Part shown: one piece after another, positions 24,647-35,077 of the stretch | Numbering within the stretch: position 1 is the stretch's first letter | Layout: each line of letters starts with the position of its first letter | NCBI RefSeq assembly: GCF_014145635.1 | Contig: NZ_JACHTC010000017.1 | Coordinates: forward strand, 1-64,000 | DNA: 64,000 nucleotides | Reading direction: 5' to 3' | Source of the DNA: Myroides sp. WP-1 | GTDB lineage: Bacteria; Bacteroidota; Bacteroidia; Flavobacteriales; Flavobacteriaceae | The notes under the pieces: generated by a model | The model's input: only the letters and a program-made list of their open reading frames with translations | Told to the model about the DNA's origin: nothing | Database searches by the model: none | Made by a program: the position numbers and the translations under genes

Positions 24647-26449
24647 ATGAAGCAGATCAAAATATTAACCTTAGTATCAAGTGTTTTATTTGTTGGTACA
24701 GCGGTTGCTCAAGATAAAAATAAAGGTGATTTAGGAACGGAAGTTGTTGATGTTGTAAGACGTTATGACGCTACAGTTTCTGAGGCATTTAAAGTAAGAG
24801 AAATCCCCAATTTAGAGGAAGAGGTAAAAGGCAAGAAAAAAGAGGTGGTGTATACAATTACATCTTTTCCTGTGGCTTCTACTTTTGTGCCAGCTAAAGG
24901 TGAAGCGGCAAAAGTGGAGACAAAACGCAATTTAGCTCGCTTTGACAACTATGCGTTGTTTGCTATTGGAAATTATACCAATATCAATGGAGAGCTATTC
25001 TTGAGTAGTCAACTAGATCAAGATAGTTATATTGCAGGATTTGTCAATCACTTTTCTTCACAAGGAGGAATAAAGAACTTACTGCTAGACGACGATTTTT
25101 CTAAAACTAAAGCTGGAATTAACTTCTCCGGTCAAAAGAAAAATATAGGTTGGAATACAGAAATTGGAGGATCATACCAAACGTTGAATTGGTATGGATT
25201 ACCGCAAAAAGAATTAGACTATTTCATTCCGGAAACCACAATCGCTAGTATCAATTCAAAACAAAAATACAAGTCATTTTACTTCGATGGAAGTGTGTCT
25301 TTTGAAGATTTGCCAATCAAAGGAGTAGATGTATATTACAATAATTTTAGCGACGATTTTGACCGTGCTGAAAATCACTTCGTTTTCAAACCGAAGGTAG
25401 AAACAGCTTTTGCTGATAATTTTACAGGTAAGATGAATCTTGTAGTGGATTATGTTAGTTCTGAATACAAGAGACAGAATTTCTTTGATGGAAATGGAAA
25501 TGAAGATTTCGCAAACCACAGCATTCAAACAATTAAGCTGAAAGATCAGCATTTTACGTTTGGCGCAGAACCTAGTGTAGTAATTAAAGGAGATGAATTC
25601 TTCGTTCAATTAGGAGTTGGGTTGTATTATAACAATGGTAAAATTGGCGGTAATTCAGACAATAACTTTTACTTCTATCCACAAATTCAAGCTTCGTATA
25701 ACTTAGTGCCAAATTTAGTAGTGGCTTATGCGGGAATTGATGGGCGTTTAACACAGAATACATTCAAAGATTTTGTAGATCAAAATCCGTTTGTTTCTCC
25801 TGAAGCGGGATTATTGCCAACAGATAAAACGTATGACTTTTATGCGGGGATGAAAGGGAAGTTAGATCATACGGTTTCTTATAATGTAAAGGCGTCTTAC
25901 CGCAAAGAAAATGATAAAGCGCTATTTATTTCTACTCCGTATTCTCCTAATGTTAATCGATTGAGTTACTTGTATGGTAATGCTATGGATGTGGAGTATG
26001 CTGAAGTAGAAACGTTTAATCTGTTTGGAGAGTTGCGTTTTGATTTGGATAATACCGTGATTATGGGAATTAGAGGAGAGTACAATCACTACAAATCAAC
26101 CGCAGGAGAAGCGTGGGGATTACCTGATTTTAAAGTAGGAGCCGATGCTTTGATTAATTTTACAGATCAGTGGTTCGCTGGTGTTGATTTACAATATGTA
26201 GGACAGCGAAAAGATTGGTTTGTAAATCAAGCCTATGGATGGGATGGTGCAGTTATCCCTACAAGCGTGGAGAAAAAAGTTGATAGCTACGCAGACTTGA
26301 GTTTAAACGTAGGATATAGACCAACAAAGAATTGGACTGTATTCTTGAAAGGGAATAATTTACTCGATCAGACTTATAATCAATGGGGTAGTTTTAAATC
26401 GCAAGGAGTGCAGATTATGGGCGGTGCTATTTATAAATTCGATTTTTGA
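24647..26449 (+). CDS. TonB-dependent-receptor-like outer-membrane beta-barrel protein without an obvious plug domain
   Basis: 600 residues with a signal peptide (KQIKILTLVSSVLFVGTAVA, cleavage near AQD). From about residue 80 alternating hydrophobic/polar strands suggest a beta barrel. The C-terminus NLLDQTYNQWGSFKSQGVQI, then MGGAIYKFDF with terminal Phe, is typical of TonB-dependent receptor barrels and BamA substrates. The usual N-terminal plug domain and TonB box are not apparent, and the length is well below the 700-1000 residues of full receptors. It is co-transcribed with the TPR protein upstream. Confidence 0.75.
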   Translation: MKQIKILTLVSSVLFVGTAVAQDKNKGDLGTEVVDVVRRYDATVSEAFKVREIPNLEEEVKGKKKEVVYTITSFPVASTFVPAKGEAAKVETKRNLARFDNYALFAIGNYTNINGELFLSSQLDQDSYIAGFVNHFSSQGGIKNLLLDDDFSKTKAGINFSGQKKNIGWNTEIGGSYQTLNWYGLPQKELDYFIPETTIASINSKQKYKSFYFDGSVSFEDLPIKGVDVYYNNFSDDFDRAENHFVFKPKVETAFADNFTGKMNLVVDYVSSEYKRQNFFDGNGNEDFANHSIQTIKLKDQHFTFGAEPSVVIKGDEFFVQLGVGLYYNNGKIGGNSDNNFYFYPQIQASYNLVPNLVVAYAGIDGRLTQNTFKDFVDQNPFVSPEAGLLPTDKTYDFYAGMKGKLDHTVSYNVKASYRKENDKALFISTPYSPNVNRLSYLYGNAMDVEYAEVETFNLFGELRFDLDNTVIMGIRGEYNHYKSTAGEAWGLPDFKVGADALINFTDQWFAGVDLQYVGQRKDWFVNQAYGWDGAVIPTSVEKKVDSYADLSLNVGYRPTKNWTVFLKGNNLLDQTYNQWGSFKSQGVQIMGGAIYKFDF

Positions 26450-26545
26450 GAATAATTACAACTTAATTATTGTTAAAATTCACTTTTTTTGAGGTTAAAG
26501 CAGTTTTATTCATGCGTTTTAATTTTTTTTGATACTTTATTGCCC

Positions 26546-26553
26546 TATTTTTG
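26546..26553 (+). promoter_or_regulatory. -7 promoter box (TATTTTTG)
   Basis: Exact TAnnTTTG match 49 bp before ATG 26603, inside the longer open frame that begins at 26489. Confidence 0.5.
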
Positions 26554-26602
26554 TCACACAAACAACAAAAACGGATCCTATAAGGTACTTAAGAATTTAA
26601 AA

Positions 26603-27052
26603 ATGACACTAAAACAAGAACTAAAGGCTACATTTTTACAACGCTTAGATGATAAGATAGATGCCCTTCGTGGTATTGTAGAAGATTTGGCAGTTGATGC
26701 TCAGACAGACGCGAAAAGTTCTGCTGGAGATAAACATGAGACTGCTTTGTCAATGATGCATCTAGAGCAAGAGAATATAGCAAAGAAAATTAAAGAAAGC
26801 CTTGAATTAAGAGAGGTGGTAAAGCGAATTGACGAAAACAAAAATTCTGATACTGTTGAATTTGGAAGTATAGTGAAAGTCAATACCGTTTATTTGTTTT
26901 TAGCTGCTGCCTTGCCCAAGGTAACGGTGGATGAAATGTCTGTACTTGGTGTGTCTATGGAGGCACCAATTGCAAAAGCACTTTTAGGACGTAAGTTACA
27001 CGATTCTTTCTCGTTTAATAATTGTGATTTTACAGTGAACTTCTTAGAGTAG
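26603..27052 (+). CDS. GreA/GreB-like transcription elongation factor domain protein
   Basis: 149 residues from ATG 26603. The frame is open from 26489, but the promoter box at 26546 lies in that extension and MTLKQELKATFLQ is the start seen in relatives. Residues 1-75 form a charged helical hairpin like the Gre coiled coil (KSSAGDKHETALSMMHLEQ). Residues about 85-149 match the Gre C-terminal FKBP-like fold (VEFGSIVKVNT, then PIAKALLGRKLHDSF). Gre factors rescue backtracked RNA polymerase. Some databases label flavobacterial relatives as a 3-oxoacyl-ACP synthase, which the sequence does not support. Confidence 0.72.
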   Translation: MTLKQELKATFLQRLDDKIDALRGIVEDLAVDAQTDAKSSAGDKHETALSMMHLEQENIAKKIKESLELREVVKRIDENKNSDTVEFGSIVKVNTVYLFLAAALPKVTVDEMSVLGVSMEAPIAKALLGRKLHDSFSFNNCDFTVNFLE

Positions 27053-27073
27053 ATACAAGATAAAAAACATAGC

Positions 27074-27112
27074 AAAACAGGTGTAAGCAAAAGCTTACAC
27101 CTGTTTTTTTTT
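27074..27112 (+). terminator. Rho-independent terminator after the Gre-like gene
   Basis: AAAACAGGTGTAAGC pairs with GCTTACACCTGTTTT, followed by T9. Confidence 0.9.
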
Positions 27113-27250
27113 GGACGTCTTAAAAAAGAAAAATAAATGACTCTCTTTTTTGTGAAATGACAGATTAATATTGTAATTTGAAATTCTTCTGCGTTATCTT
27201 AAAAATGTTTCGTTTAAATGGGAAAAACGCCGAGATAAGAAGTATAGAAG

Positions 27251-27281
27251 TTGATAAATTGTTTTAAAAAAGCTATATTTG
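27251..27281 (+). promoter_or_regulatory. gyrB promoter: TTG - 20 bp - TATATTTG
   Basis: TTG at 27251-27253 and TATATTTG at 27274-27281 match the Bacteroidota -33/-7 arrangement; the same 20-bp spacing is found before secDF. The leader is about 20 nt. Confidence 0.65.
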
Positions 27282-27298
27282 TACGTTACTTATTTTAG

Positions 27299-29248
<1,950 letters not shown>

Positions 29249-29265
29249 AGAATAATATCAAAAAG

Positions 29266-29297
29266 AAAAGGTCAAGCCTATTGCATTGACCTTTTTT
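29266..29297 (+). terminator. Rho-independent terminator after gyrB
   Basis: AAAAGGTCAA (29266-29275) pairs with TTGACCTTTT (29286-29295), then T residues. Confidence 0.85.
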
Positions 29298-29327
29298 TGT
29301 TTAACGTAAACTTTAAAGCCATTAATT

Positions 29328-30263
29328 ATGAAAGTATCTGTAATTGGAGCAGGTAACGTAGGTGCTACTTGTGCCGAAGTTATTGCATTTAGGCAAATCG
29401 CTAGTGAAGTAGTCCTTGTGGATATTACTGAAGGATTAGCAGAAGGTAAAGCAATGGATATCATGCAATGTGCAGCAAATTCTGGTTTTGACACCGTTGT
29501 AAAAGGGGTGACAAAACAATATGCTCGTACTGTAAATAGCGATGTTGTTGTTATTACTTCTGGTATTCCCAGAAAACCGGGTATGACTCGTGAAGAGTTA
29601 ATTGGAACGAATACTGCTATTGTAAAAAGTGTAATGGAGAATGCTTTGACTGTTTCTCCAAATGCTATTTTCGTAATTGTAACCAATCCAATGGATACCA
29701 TGGCTCTGGCTGCACTGAAAATTTCAGGATTGCCTAAGAATAGAATTATTGGAATGGGTGGGGCGCTTGACTCAGCTCGTTTTAAATACTTCTTAAGTCA
29801 AAAGTTAGACAAACCTGTAGCTGATATTGAAGGAATGGTAATCGGTGGTCACGGAGATACAACTATGATTCCGCTAATTCGTTTAGCTACATATAAGGGA
29901 ATTCCAGTTACACAATTATTGTCTGTGGAAGATCAACAAGAAGTTGTGAAACAAACCATGGTGGGGGGAGCAACCTTAACGAAATTGTTGGGTACTTCTG
30001 CTTGGTATGCACCAGGAGCTGCAGTAGCACAATTGGTTGATAGTATTTTAAACGATCGCAAAAAGATGATTCCTTGTTCTACTTTAGTAGAAGGAGAATA
30101 TGGAGAACACAGTATCTTTATCGGAGTTCCTTGTATTATTGGGAAAAACGGAATCGAACAGATTGTCGATATCGGCTTAAATAAAGAAGAAAAAGAAGAA
30201 TTTAGTAAGAGTGCGGAAGCTATTAAAGAGGTGAATAAAGAACTTCATAACATACTTTCATAA
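29328..30263 (+). CDS. mdh: Malate dehydrogenase
   Basis: 311 residues, LDH-like malate dehydrogenase. It oxidises malate to oxaloacetate with NAD+ in the TCA cycle. KVSVIGAGNVGATCAEVIA is the nucleotide-binding fold, with the Asp in VLVDITEG favouring NAD. SGIPRKPGMTRE holds substrate-binding arginines typical of malate rather than lactate specificity, and VIGGHGDTTMIP carries the catalytic His. It lies between gyrB and secDF with a terminator upstream and no shared promoter visible. Confidence 0.96.
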   Translation: MKVSVIGAGNVGATCAEVIAFRQIASEVVLVDITEGLAEGKAMDIMQCAANSGFDTVVKGVTKQYARTVNSDVVVITSGIPRKPGMTREELIGTNTAIVKSVMENALTVSPNAIFVIVTNPMDTMALAALKISGLPKNRIIGMGGALDSARFKYFLSQKLDKPVADIEGMVIGGHGDTTMIPLIRLATYKGIPVTQLLSVEDQQEVVKQTMVGGATLTKLLGTSAWYAPGAAVAQLVDSILNDRKKMIPCSTLVEGEYGEHSIFIGVPCIIGKNGIEQIVDIGLNKEEKEEFSKSAEAIKEVNKELHNILS

Positions 30264-30334
30264 AATTATTATAACATGTCGAGCAAATAGATGTAAAAAT
30301 CATCGTTTTTTTAGCGATAAACTTGCCAAAAGAA

Positions 30335-30365
30335 TTGGTTAATCTGCCATCATATTTTATATTTG
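30335..30365 (+). promoter_or_regulatory. secDF promoter: TTG - 20 bp - TATATTTG
   Basis: TTG at 30335-30337 and TATATTTG at 30358-30365, the same geometry as the gyrB promoter. Confidence 0.6.
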
Positions 30366-30403
30366 CTCGTTTTAAAAAAATAATTAATTAATTTTTAGTA
30401 ATA

Positions 30404-33397
30404 ATGCAAAACAAGGGACTTGTTAAATTTTTTGCAATAATTTTTGCTCTGGTAAGTATTTACCAGTTGTCTTTCACCTTTGTTACAGGCCATTATGAGG
30501 ACAAAGCGAAAGCTTTTGCTAAAGGGGATTCTGAGAAAGAATTACACTATTTAGACTCTATTGGTAACCAAACAGTTTTTTTAGGACAGACATTTAATGA
30601 AGTAAGAGCTAAACAAATCAACAAAGGATTGGATTTAGAGGGAGGTATTAACGTAACGTTACAAATCTCTATCAAAGACATTCTTAAAGGTTTAGCAAAT
30701 AATTCTAAAAATGCTGTGTTTAATAAAGCATTGGCAGAGGCGGAAACAATGAGACAAGGTAATCAAAGTTACCTTGATGCGTTTTATGCTGCATTTGAAA
30801 AAGAATCAAAAGGTAGTGTGAAATTAGCTTCTGGAGATATTTTTGCAAACAGAAACTTAAGTGAGATTACAGTAGGAATGTCAGATAACCAAGTAAAGGC
30901 TATCTTAGACAAAAAAGTAAAAGAATCTATTGAGAGTGCGTACCGCGTATTCAGAGAGCGTATTGACAAATTTGGTGTTGCACAACCCAATATTCAAATG
31001 CTTGGTGATACTGGTCGTATCTTAGTTGAATTGCCTGGTGCAAAAGACGTAGATCGTATTAAAAATCTTTTACAAAGTACTGCTCAATTAGAGTTTTGGG
31101 AAACGTATAAAGTTGAAGAAATTGGTAACTACTTAGCATCTGCGAATGAGTACCTAAAATCAACAGAAAAAGCGGCTAAACCTGAAACTACAACTGAACA
31201 AGTTCAAGATTCTACAAAAACAGATGTAGATGCATTATTAGGTGGAATCAAAGCTGATTCTACAGATACAGAACAGTTACAAGAATTAGGACCTTTATTC
31301 AGCTTATTCGTAGCGGGTGGGCAACAAGGAAGTCCTATTTTAGGATATGTACAAACAAAAGATACGGTTAAGGTAAATGGTTTATTAAAACGTCAAGACG
31401 TTAGAAACTTATTACCGGCGGATCAAAAATATGCGCGTTTTGTTTGGGGTAAACCAAGTAAAAAGGCTCCAGATGTTGTTGAGCTTTATGCTTTAAAAAC
31501 AAACCGCGAAGGGGTTCCTCCTTTAAGTGGAAGTGTAGTAACTGGTGCTCAGGATGAGTATGACAACTTCGGTCGTCCAGTTGTTGGTATGACCATGAGC
31601 CCGAAAGGTGCTAAAATCTGGGAAGAATTAACAGGAAAAGCATTTAACGAACGTTCAAATATTGCGATCGTTTTAGATAACGTTGTATATTCTGCACCAG
31701 GTGTTACCAATGGACCAATTTCTGGTGGTAGATCTTCTATCTCTGGTGATTTTACAGTTGCTGATGCAAAAGACTTAGCAAATATCTTACGTGCAGGTAA
31801 ATTACCAGCAGGGGCAGATATCGTACAGTCTGAAATCGTAGGACCATCATTAGGGCAACAAGCAATTGATGCAGGTATGTTATCTGCAATCGCTGGTTTA
31901 ATTGTTGTTTGGTTATGGATGGCATTCTACTACGGTAGAGCTGGTTGGTATGCAAACGTTGCGTTATTAGCGAACTTGTTATTCATGTTTGGTATCTTAG
32001 CTAGCTTAGGTGCGGTATTAACCTTACCAGGTATTGCGGGTATCGTATTGACAATGGGTACGGCGGTAGATGCGAACATTATTATCTCTGAACGAGCGAA
32101 AGAATGTCTGCGAAAGGGCATGAACTTAGCCGATACAATTAAGGAATCTTATAGCTGGCACGGTGCAATGCGACCAATTGTAGATGCAAACGTAACGCAT
32201 ATCTTAACAGGGGTTATCTTATTCGCTTTCGGATCAGGACCAATCAAAGGTTTCGCAACTACGTTATTGATCGGTATCGCAACTTCGTTGTTTACTTCTA
32301 TCTTCATTGCTCGTATCTTTATGGATAGAGACGTGAAAGCAGGAAGATCATTAATGTTTGCTACTAACATCACGAAAAACTGGTTCACTAACTTTAACTT
32401 TGACTTCTTGAAAATGAAGAAAGCAACGTACGGCCTTTCTGCTGTAATTGTTGTTGTTTCTTTTGCTTCATTCTTTATCAACGGATTTGATGAAGGAACA
32501 GATTTTGTCGGAGGTAGAACGTTCCAAGTGAAATTTGATAAAGAAATTTCTGCAAATGATGTAAGTGAAAAATTAGGCGAGGTATTCGGAGTTAACGTTG
32601 AAGCTAAAGTTTTTGGTAATAAAGAGCAACTAAAAATTACTACAAAGTATAAAGTAGAAGAAGAAGGGGCTACGGTTGACCAAGAAGTAAATGAATTGTT
32701 GTATAAAGGATTAAAACCTTACTATACCAAAGATATTACGTATGAAGAATTCGTTAACGCTACTGAAGGAAAGGTTTACGGAGTTATCCAAGCTTCTAAA
32801 ATCGGACCAAGTGTTGCGAAAGACGTAAAACAAAATGCATACTGGGCTGTTTTAGGTTCAATGGCTGCCATCTTTGTATACTTGGTGATTTCATTCCGCA
32901 AATGGCAGTACTCTTTAGGAGCTATTGTTTCTGTTGCCCACGATGTTATTTTTGTACTTGGAGTTTACTCTTTAACTTACAAATTTATGCCTTGGCACAT
33001 GGAAATCGATCAACACTTTATTGCTGCTATTCTTACAGTAATTGGTTACTCGATGAATGATACCGTAATTGTATTTGACCGTGTACGTGAGTTTATCGCT
33101 GGTAAAACAAAAGGTGATTTCAATAAAATCGTTAATGATTCAGTAAATACTACATTATCGAGAACAATTAATACATCATTGACTTTGATCTTTGTATTGT
33201 TAATCATGTTCATCTTCGGTGGAGATTCAATTCGCGGATTTATCTTCGCTATGTTGATCGGTATTATTGTAGGTACTTATTCATCGTTATTCTTAGCTAC
33301 GCCTGTATTAGTTGATACAATGCCTAGAAAAGATAAAGAAGAAATTGAAAGATTACACCAAGAAGCTCAAGAAGAGTTTGAAGTGGAAAAAGCATAA
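30404..33397 (+). CDS. secDF: Protein translocase subunit SecDF (fused)
   Basis: 997 residues in one chain where many bacteria have two proteins. SecDF uses the proton gradient to pull secreted proteins out of SecYEG. The SecD half has one N-terminal helix (LVKFFAIIFALVSIYQLSFT), a large periplasmic domain starting NKGLDLEGGINVTLQ, and five membrane helices (GTAVDANIIISERAKECLRK). The SecF half begins near residue 670 (YGLSAVIVVVSFASFFING), contains DEGTDFVGGRTF, and has its own helix bundle (GYSMNDTVIVFDRVREFI). A region of about 60 residues around 250 is acidic and Thr/Ser-rich, probably a flexible insert. Fusion is usual in this phylum. Confidence 0.96.
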   Translation: MQNKGLVKFFAIIFALVSIYQLSFTFVTGHYEDKAKAFAKGDSEKELHYLDSIGNQTVFLGQTFNEVRAKQINKGLDLEGGINVTLQISIKDILKGLANNSKNAVFNKALAEAETMRQGNQSYLDAFYAAFEKESKGSVKLASGDIFANRNLSEITVGMSDNQVKAILDKKVKESIESAYRVFRERIDKFGVAQPNIQMLGDTGRILVELPGAKDVDRIKNLLQSTAQLEFWETYKVEEIGNYLASANEYLKSTEKAAKPETTTEQVQDSTKTDVDALLGGIKADSTDTEQLQELGPLFSLFVAGGQQGSPILGYVQTKDTVKVNGLLKRQDVRNLLPADQKYARFVWGKPSKKAPDVVELYALKTNREGVPPLSGSVVTGAQDEYDNFGRPVVGMTMSPKGAKIWEELTGKAFNERSNIAIVLDNVVYSAPGVTNGPISGGRSSISGDFTVADAKDLANILRAGKLPAGADIVQSEIVGPSLGQQAIDAGMLSAIAGLIVVWLWMAFYYGRAGWYANVALLANLLFMFGILASLGAVLTLPGIAGIVLTMGTAVDANIIISERAKECLRKGMNLADTIKESYSWHGAMRPIVDANVTHILTGVILFAFGSGPIKGFATTLLIGIATSLFTSIFIARIFMDRDVKAGRSLMFATNITKNWFTNFNFDFLKMKKATYGLSAVIVVVSFASFFINGFDEGTDFVGGRTFQVKFDKEISANDVSEKLGEVFGVNVEAKVFGNKEQLKITTKYKVEEEGATVDQEVNELLYKGLKPYYTKDITYEEFVNATEGKVYGVIQASKIGPSVAKDVKQNAYWAVLGSMAAIFVYLVISFRKWQYSLGAIVSVAHDVIFVLGVYSLTYKFMPWHMEIDQHFIAAILTVIGYSMNDTVIVFDRVREFIAGKTKGDFNKIVNDSVNTTLSRTINTSLTLIFVLLIMFIFGGDSIRGFIFAMLIGIIVGTYSSLFLATPVLVDTMPRKDKEEIERLHQEAQEEFEVEKA

Positions 33398-33420
33398 GCT
33401 GATAAATCTTAAAATAATAA

Positions 33421-33452
33421 AAACCACGCTCCCAACAGGAGCGTGGTTTTTT
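33421..33452 (+). terminator. Rho-independent terminator after secDF
   Basis: AAACCACGCTCC pairs with GGAGCGTGGTTT, then a T run. Confidence 0.92.
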
Positions 33453-33870
33453 TATCTGTGTACTTTGTTTTCTTCACTAAGGTATTGCTTAGTATAAGCG
33501 ATTTAAGCACTTTTGAACGAGCATAAAGTGAAATTATGTCTACTTTTATTTTGATTCGCAAGAAGATAAACTACTAGATAAACTACAGATTGTTATCGAA
33601 TTAGGTAGATTATGCTGGTTTAAGATTAACTTAAAATTCAGACTTTAACCAATTATTTATAAGGGTTTGGTAAAAAAATGCGTTAAGTATTTTTTAATTT
33701 TGTATTTTTGATACATGGAAAAGAAAAGCAAGGATCAGGGAAGGAAATTTCCTAGATAGTCTGCGAATGAAAAGTTTAATAAATCGTGTAAATTCAGCCA
33801 AGAAAAGAACGTAAAAGTATAGAGGAACCCCTTCTACTTGTTTATTATTTGTAAGAGTTTTACGAGATAA
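33453..33870 (+). promoter_or_regulatory. Intergenic region with a long putative leader of nagB
   Basis: No gene is evident in these 418 bp. A -7 box TATTTTTG lies at 33703-33710, which would give a leader of about 155 nt before the nagB ATG. In the leader ATG 33715 opens a 14-codon frame (MEKKSKDQGRKFPR, stop TAG 33757-33759) and GGAAATTTCC (33743-33752) is a perfect palindrome. The ATG would lie at or very near the transcription start, so translation is doubtful. I do not recognise a known riboswitch. Confidence 0.4.
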
Positions 33871-34650
33871 ATGATCAAAAATAAAGTGCTAGAACATTCT
33901 TTACAACAAACTATTAAAGTATATGAGCATGCTGATGAAGCATCCCTTTACGTTGCTGATAAAATTGCGCAAATAATCAGAAAGAAGCAAGACCTTGGTG
34001 AACTTGCTGTTTTGGGGTTGGCTACTGGGTCTACTCCAAAAGGAGTGTATAGAGAACTCGTGCGTTTACATCAAAACGACGGCTTGAGTTTTCAAAATGT
34101 GGTAACATTCAACTTGGACGAATATTATCCCATGTATCCCGTAGAAGATCAGAGTTATGTTGCTTTTATGAAACACAATCTGTTTAACCATATTGATATT
34201 CCAGTACATCAAATCCATATCCCAGATGGTACACTTTCTCTCGAGGGAATTCAAGCATACTGTGATTTATACGAACAAAAGATTGTAGATTTCGGTGGAC
34301 TTGACGTACAGTTGTTGGGAATTGGTAGAAGTGGGCATATCGGTTTTAATGAACCTGGATCACTTCAAAACTCGATAACACGTCTGGTTTCCTTAGATGA
34401 TATTACGCGAGCCGATGCTTCTGATGACTTTGGAGGTAAAGACAACGTACCTACACAAGCAATCACTATGGGCATTCAAACGATTATTCAAGCAAAACAA
34501 ATCTTTTTGTTAGCGTTAAGTCAACGTAAGGCAGAGATTATAAAAAAAGCGTTAAAAGGTGAGATCTCTGCATCTGTTCCAGCTTCTTTCTTACAACAGC
34601 TCGAACATGTTGAATATATCTTAGATCAAGAGGCTGCTGCGTTTTTATAG
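33871..34650 (+). CDS. nagB: Glucosamine-6-phosphate deaminase (single-domain)
   Basis: 259 residues, close to E. coli NagB. The enzyme converts glucosamine-6-phosphate to fructose-6-phosphate and ammonia in amino-sugar catabolism. GLATGSTPKGVYRELVRLH is the phosphate-binding loop, and TFNLDEYYPM has the enolising Asp83. GIGRSGHIGFNEPGS has the ring-opening His156 and Glu161. In E. coli an Asp lies two residues before that His; here it is Ser154, a variation I recall from Bacteroidota relatives. Many Bacteroidota NagB proteins are about 640 residues with an extra C-terminal domain, which is absent here. A long leader precedes the gene and a terminator follows. Confidence 0.9.
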   Translation: MIKNKVLEHSLQQTIKVYEHADEASLYVADKIAQIIRKKQDLGELAVLGLATGSTPKGVYRELVRLHQNDGLSFQNVVTFNLDEYYPMYPVEDQSYVAFMKHNLFNHIDIPVHQIHIPDGTLSLEGIQAYCDLYEQKIVDFGGLDVQLLGIGRSGHIGFNEPGSLQNSITRLVSLDDITRADASDDFGGKDNVPTQAITMGIQTIIQAKQIFLLALSQRKAEIIKKALKGEISASVPASFLQQLEHVEYILDQEAAAFL

Positions 34651-34692
34651 TCAAATAGCTTAGATTTGCTAAAAAAATATTTAATCATACAG

Positions 34693-34726
34693 AAAACCAT
34701 TCCTAAATAGGGATGGTTTTTTTTTT
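34693..34726 (+). terminator. Rho-independent terminator after nagB
   Basis: AAAACCATTCCTA pairs with TAGGGATGGTTTT, followed by T11. It is nearly identical in stem to the terminator at 20600. Confidence 0.9.
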
Positions 34727-34736
34727 GTAATTGGTT

Positions 34737-34960
34737 GTTAAGGAGGTGAGTTGTTGAGGGGTTGAGATGGTGAGTTGTTGAGGAGGTGAGTTGTTGAGGG
34801 GTTGAGATGGTGAGTTGTTGAGATGGTGAGTTGTTGAGGGGTTGAGTGGGTGAGAGGTTGAGGGGTTGAGGGGTTGAGTGGGTGAGGGGTTGAGTTGTTG
34901 AGATGGTGAGTTGTTGAGATGTTGAGATGTTGAGATGTTGAGGGGTTGAGGGGTTGAGTC
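34737..34960. repeat. Octamer array GKTGAGNN, 28 units
   Basis: From GTTAAGGA at 34737 to GTTGAGTC at 34960 every unit is 8 bp long and reads G-[T/G]-TGAG-NN (the first unit has A instead of G at one position). The last two bases vary freely among GG, AT, TT, GA, TG, AG and TC. There is no indel in 224 bp. The plus strand has essentially no C. No gene overlaps it. Confidence 0.95.
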
Positions 34961-34982
34961 GTTGTTTGAAACGAAAATATCA

Positions 34983-35000
34983 TCGTCTCATCGTCTCAAC
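34983..35000. repeat. Short inverted octamer units after the main array
   Basis: CGTCTCAT and CGTCTCAA are the reverse complement of the octamer type (NNCTCAWC), 22 bp beyond the main array. Confidence 0.6.
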
Positions 35001-35013
35001 GAACGACAAACAA

Positions 35014-35064
35014 CAAACAAACAAACAAACAAACAAACAAACAAACAAACAAACAAACAAACAA
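35014..35064. repeat. Tetranucleotide array (CAAA)n, about 12 units
   Basis: CAAA repeats without interruption just downstream of the stop of the minus-strand gene at 35078. Confidence 0.95.
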
Positions 35065-35077
35065 CAAACAAAAAAAC

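Noticed and set aside
26489..26602. An N-terminal extension of the Gre-like protein.
   Set aside because: It contains a promoter box at 26546 and has no similarity to the family.
33312..33497. A 61-codon plus-strand frame over the secDF end and terminator.
   Set aside because: It is out of frame with secDF and runs through the terminator hairpin.
34738..34983. An 81-codon minus-strand frame rich in Asn, Ser, Thr and Pro.
   Set aside because: It is the reading of the octamer array; an 8-bp period is not a multiple of three and shows no coding constraint.
34737..35064. The array looked at first like a CRISPR array.
   Set aside because: Units are 8 bp with no spacers of constant length between long repeats, and no cas gene is present.
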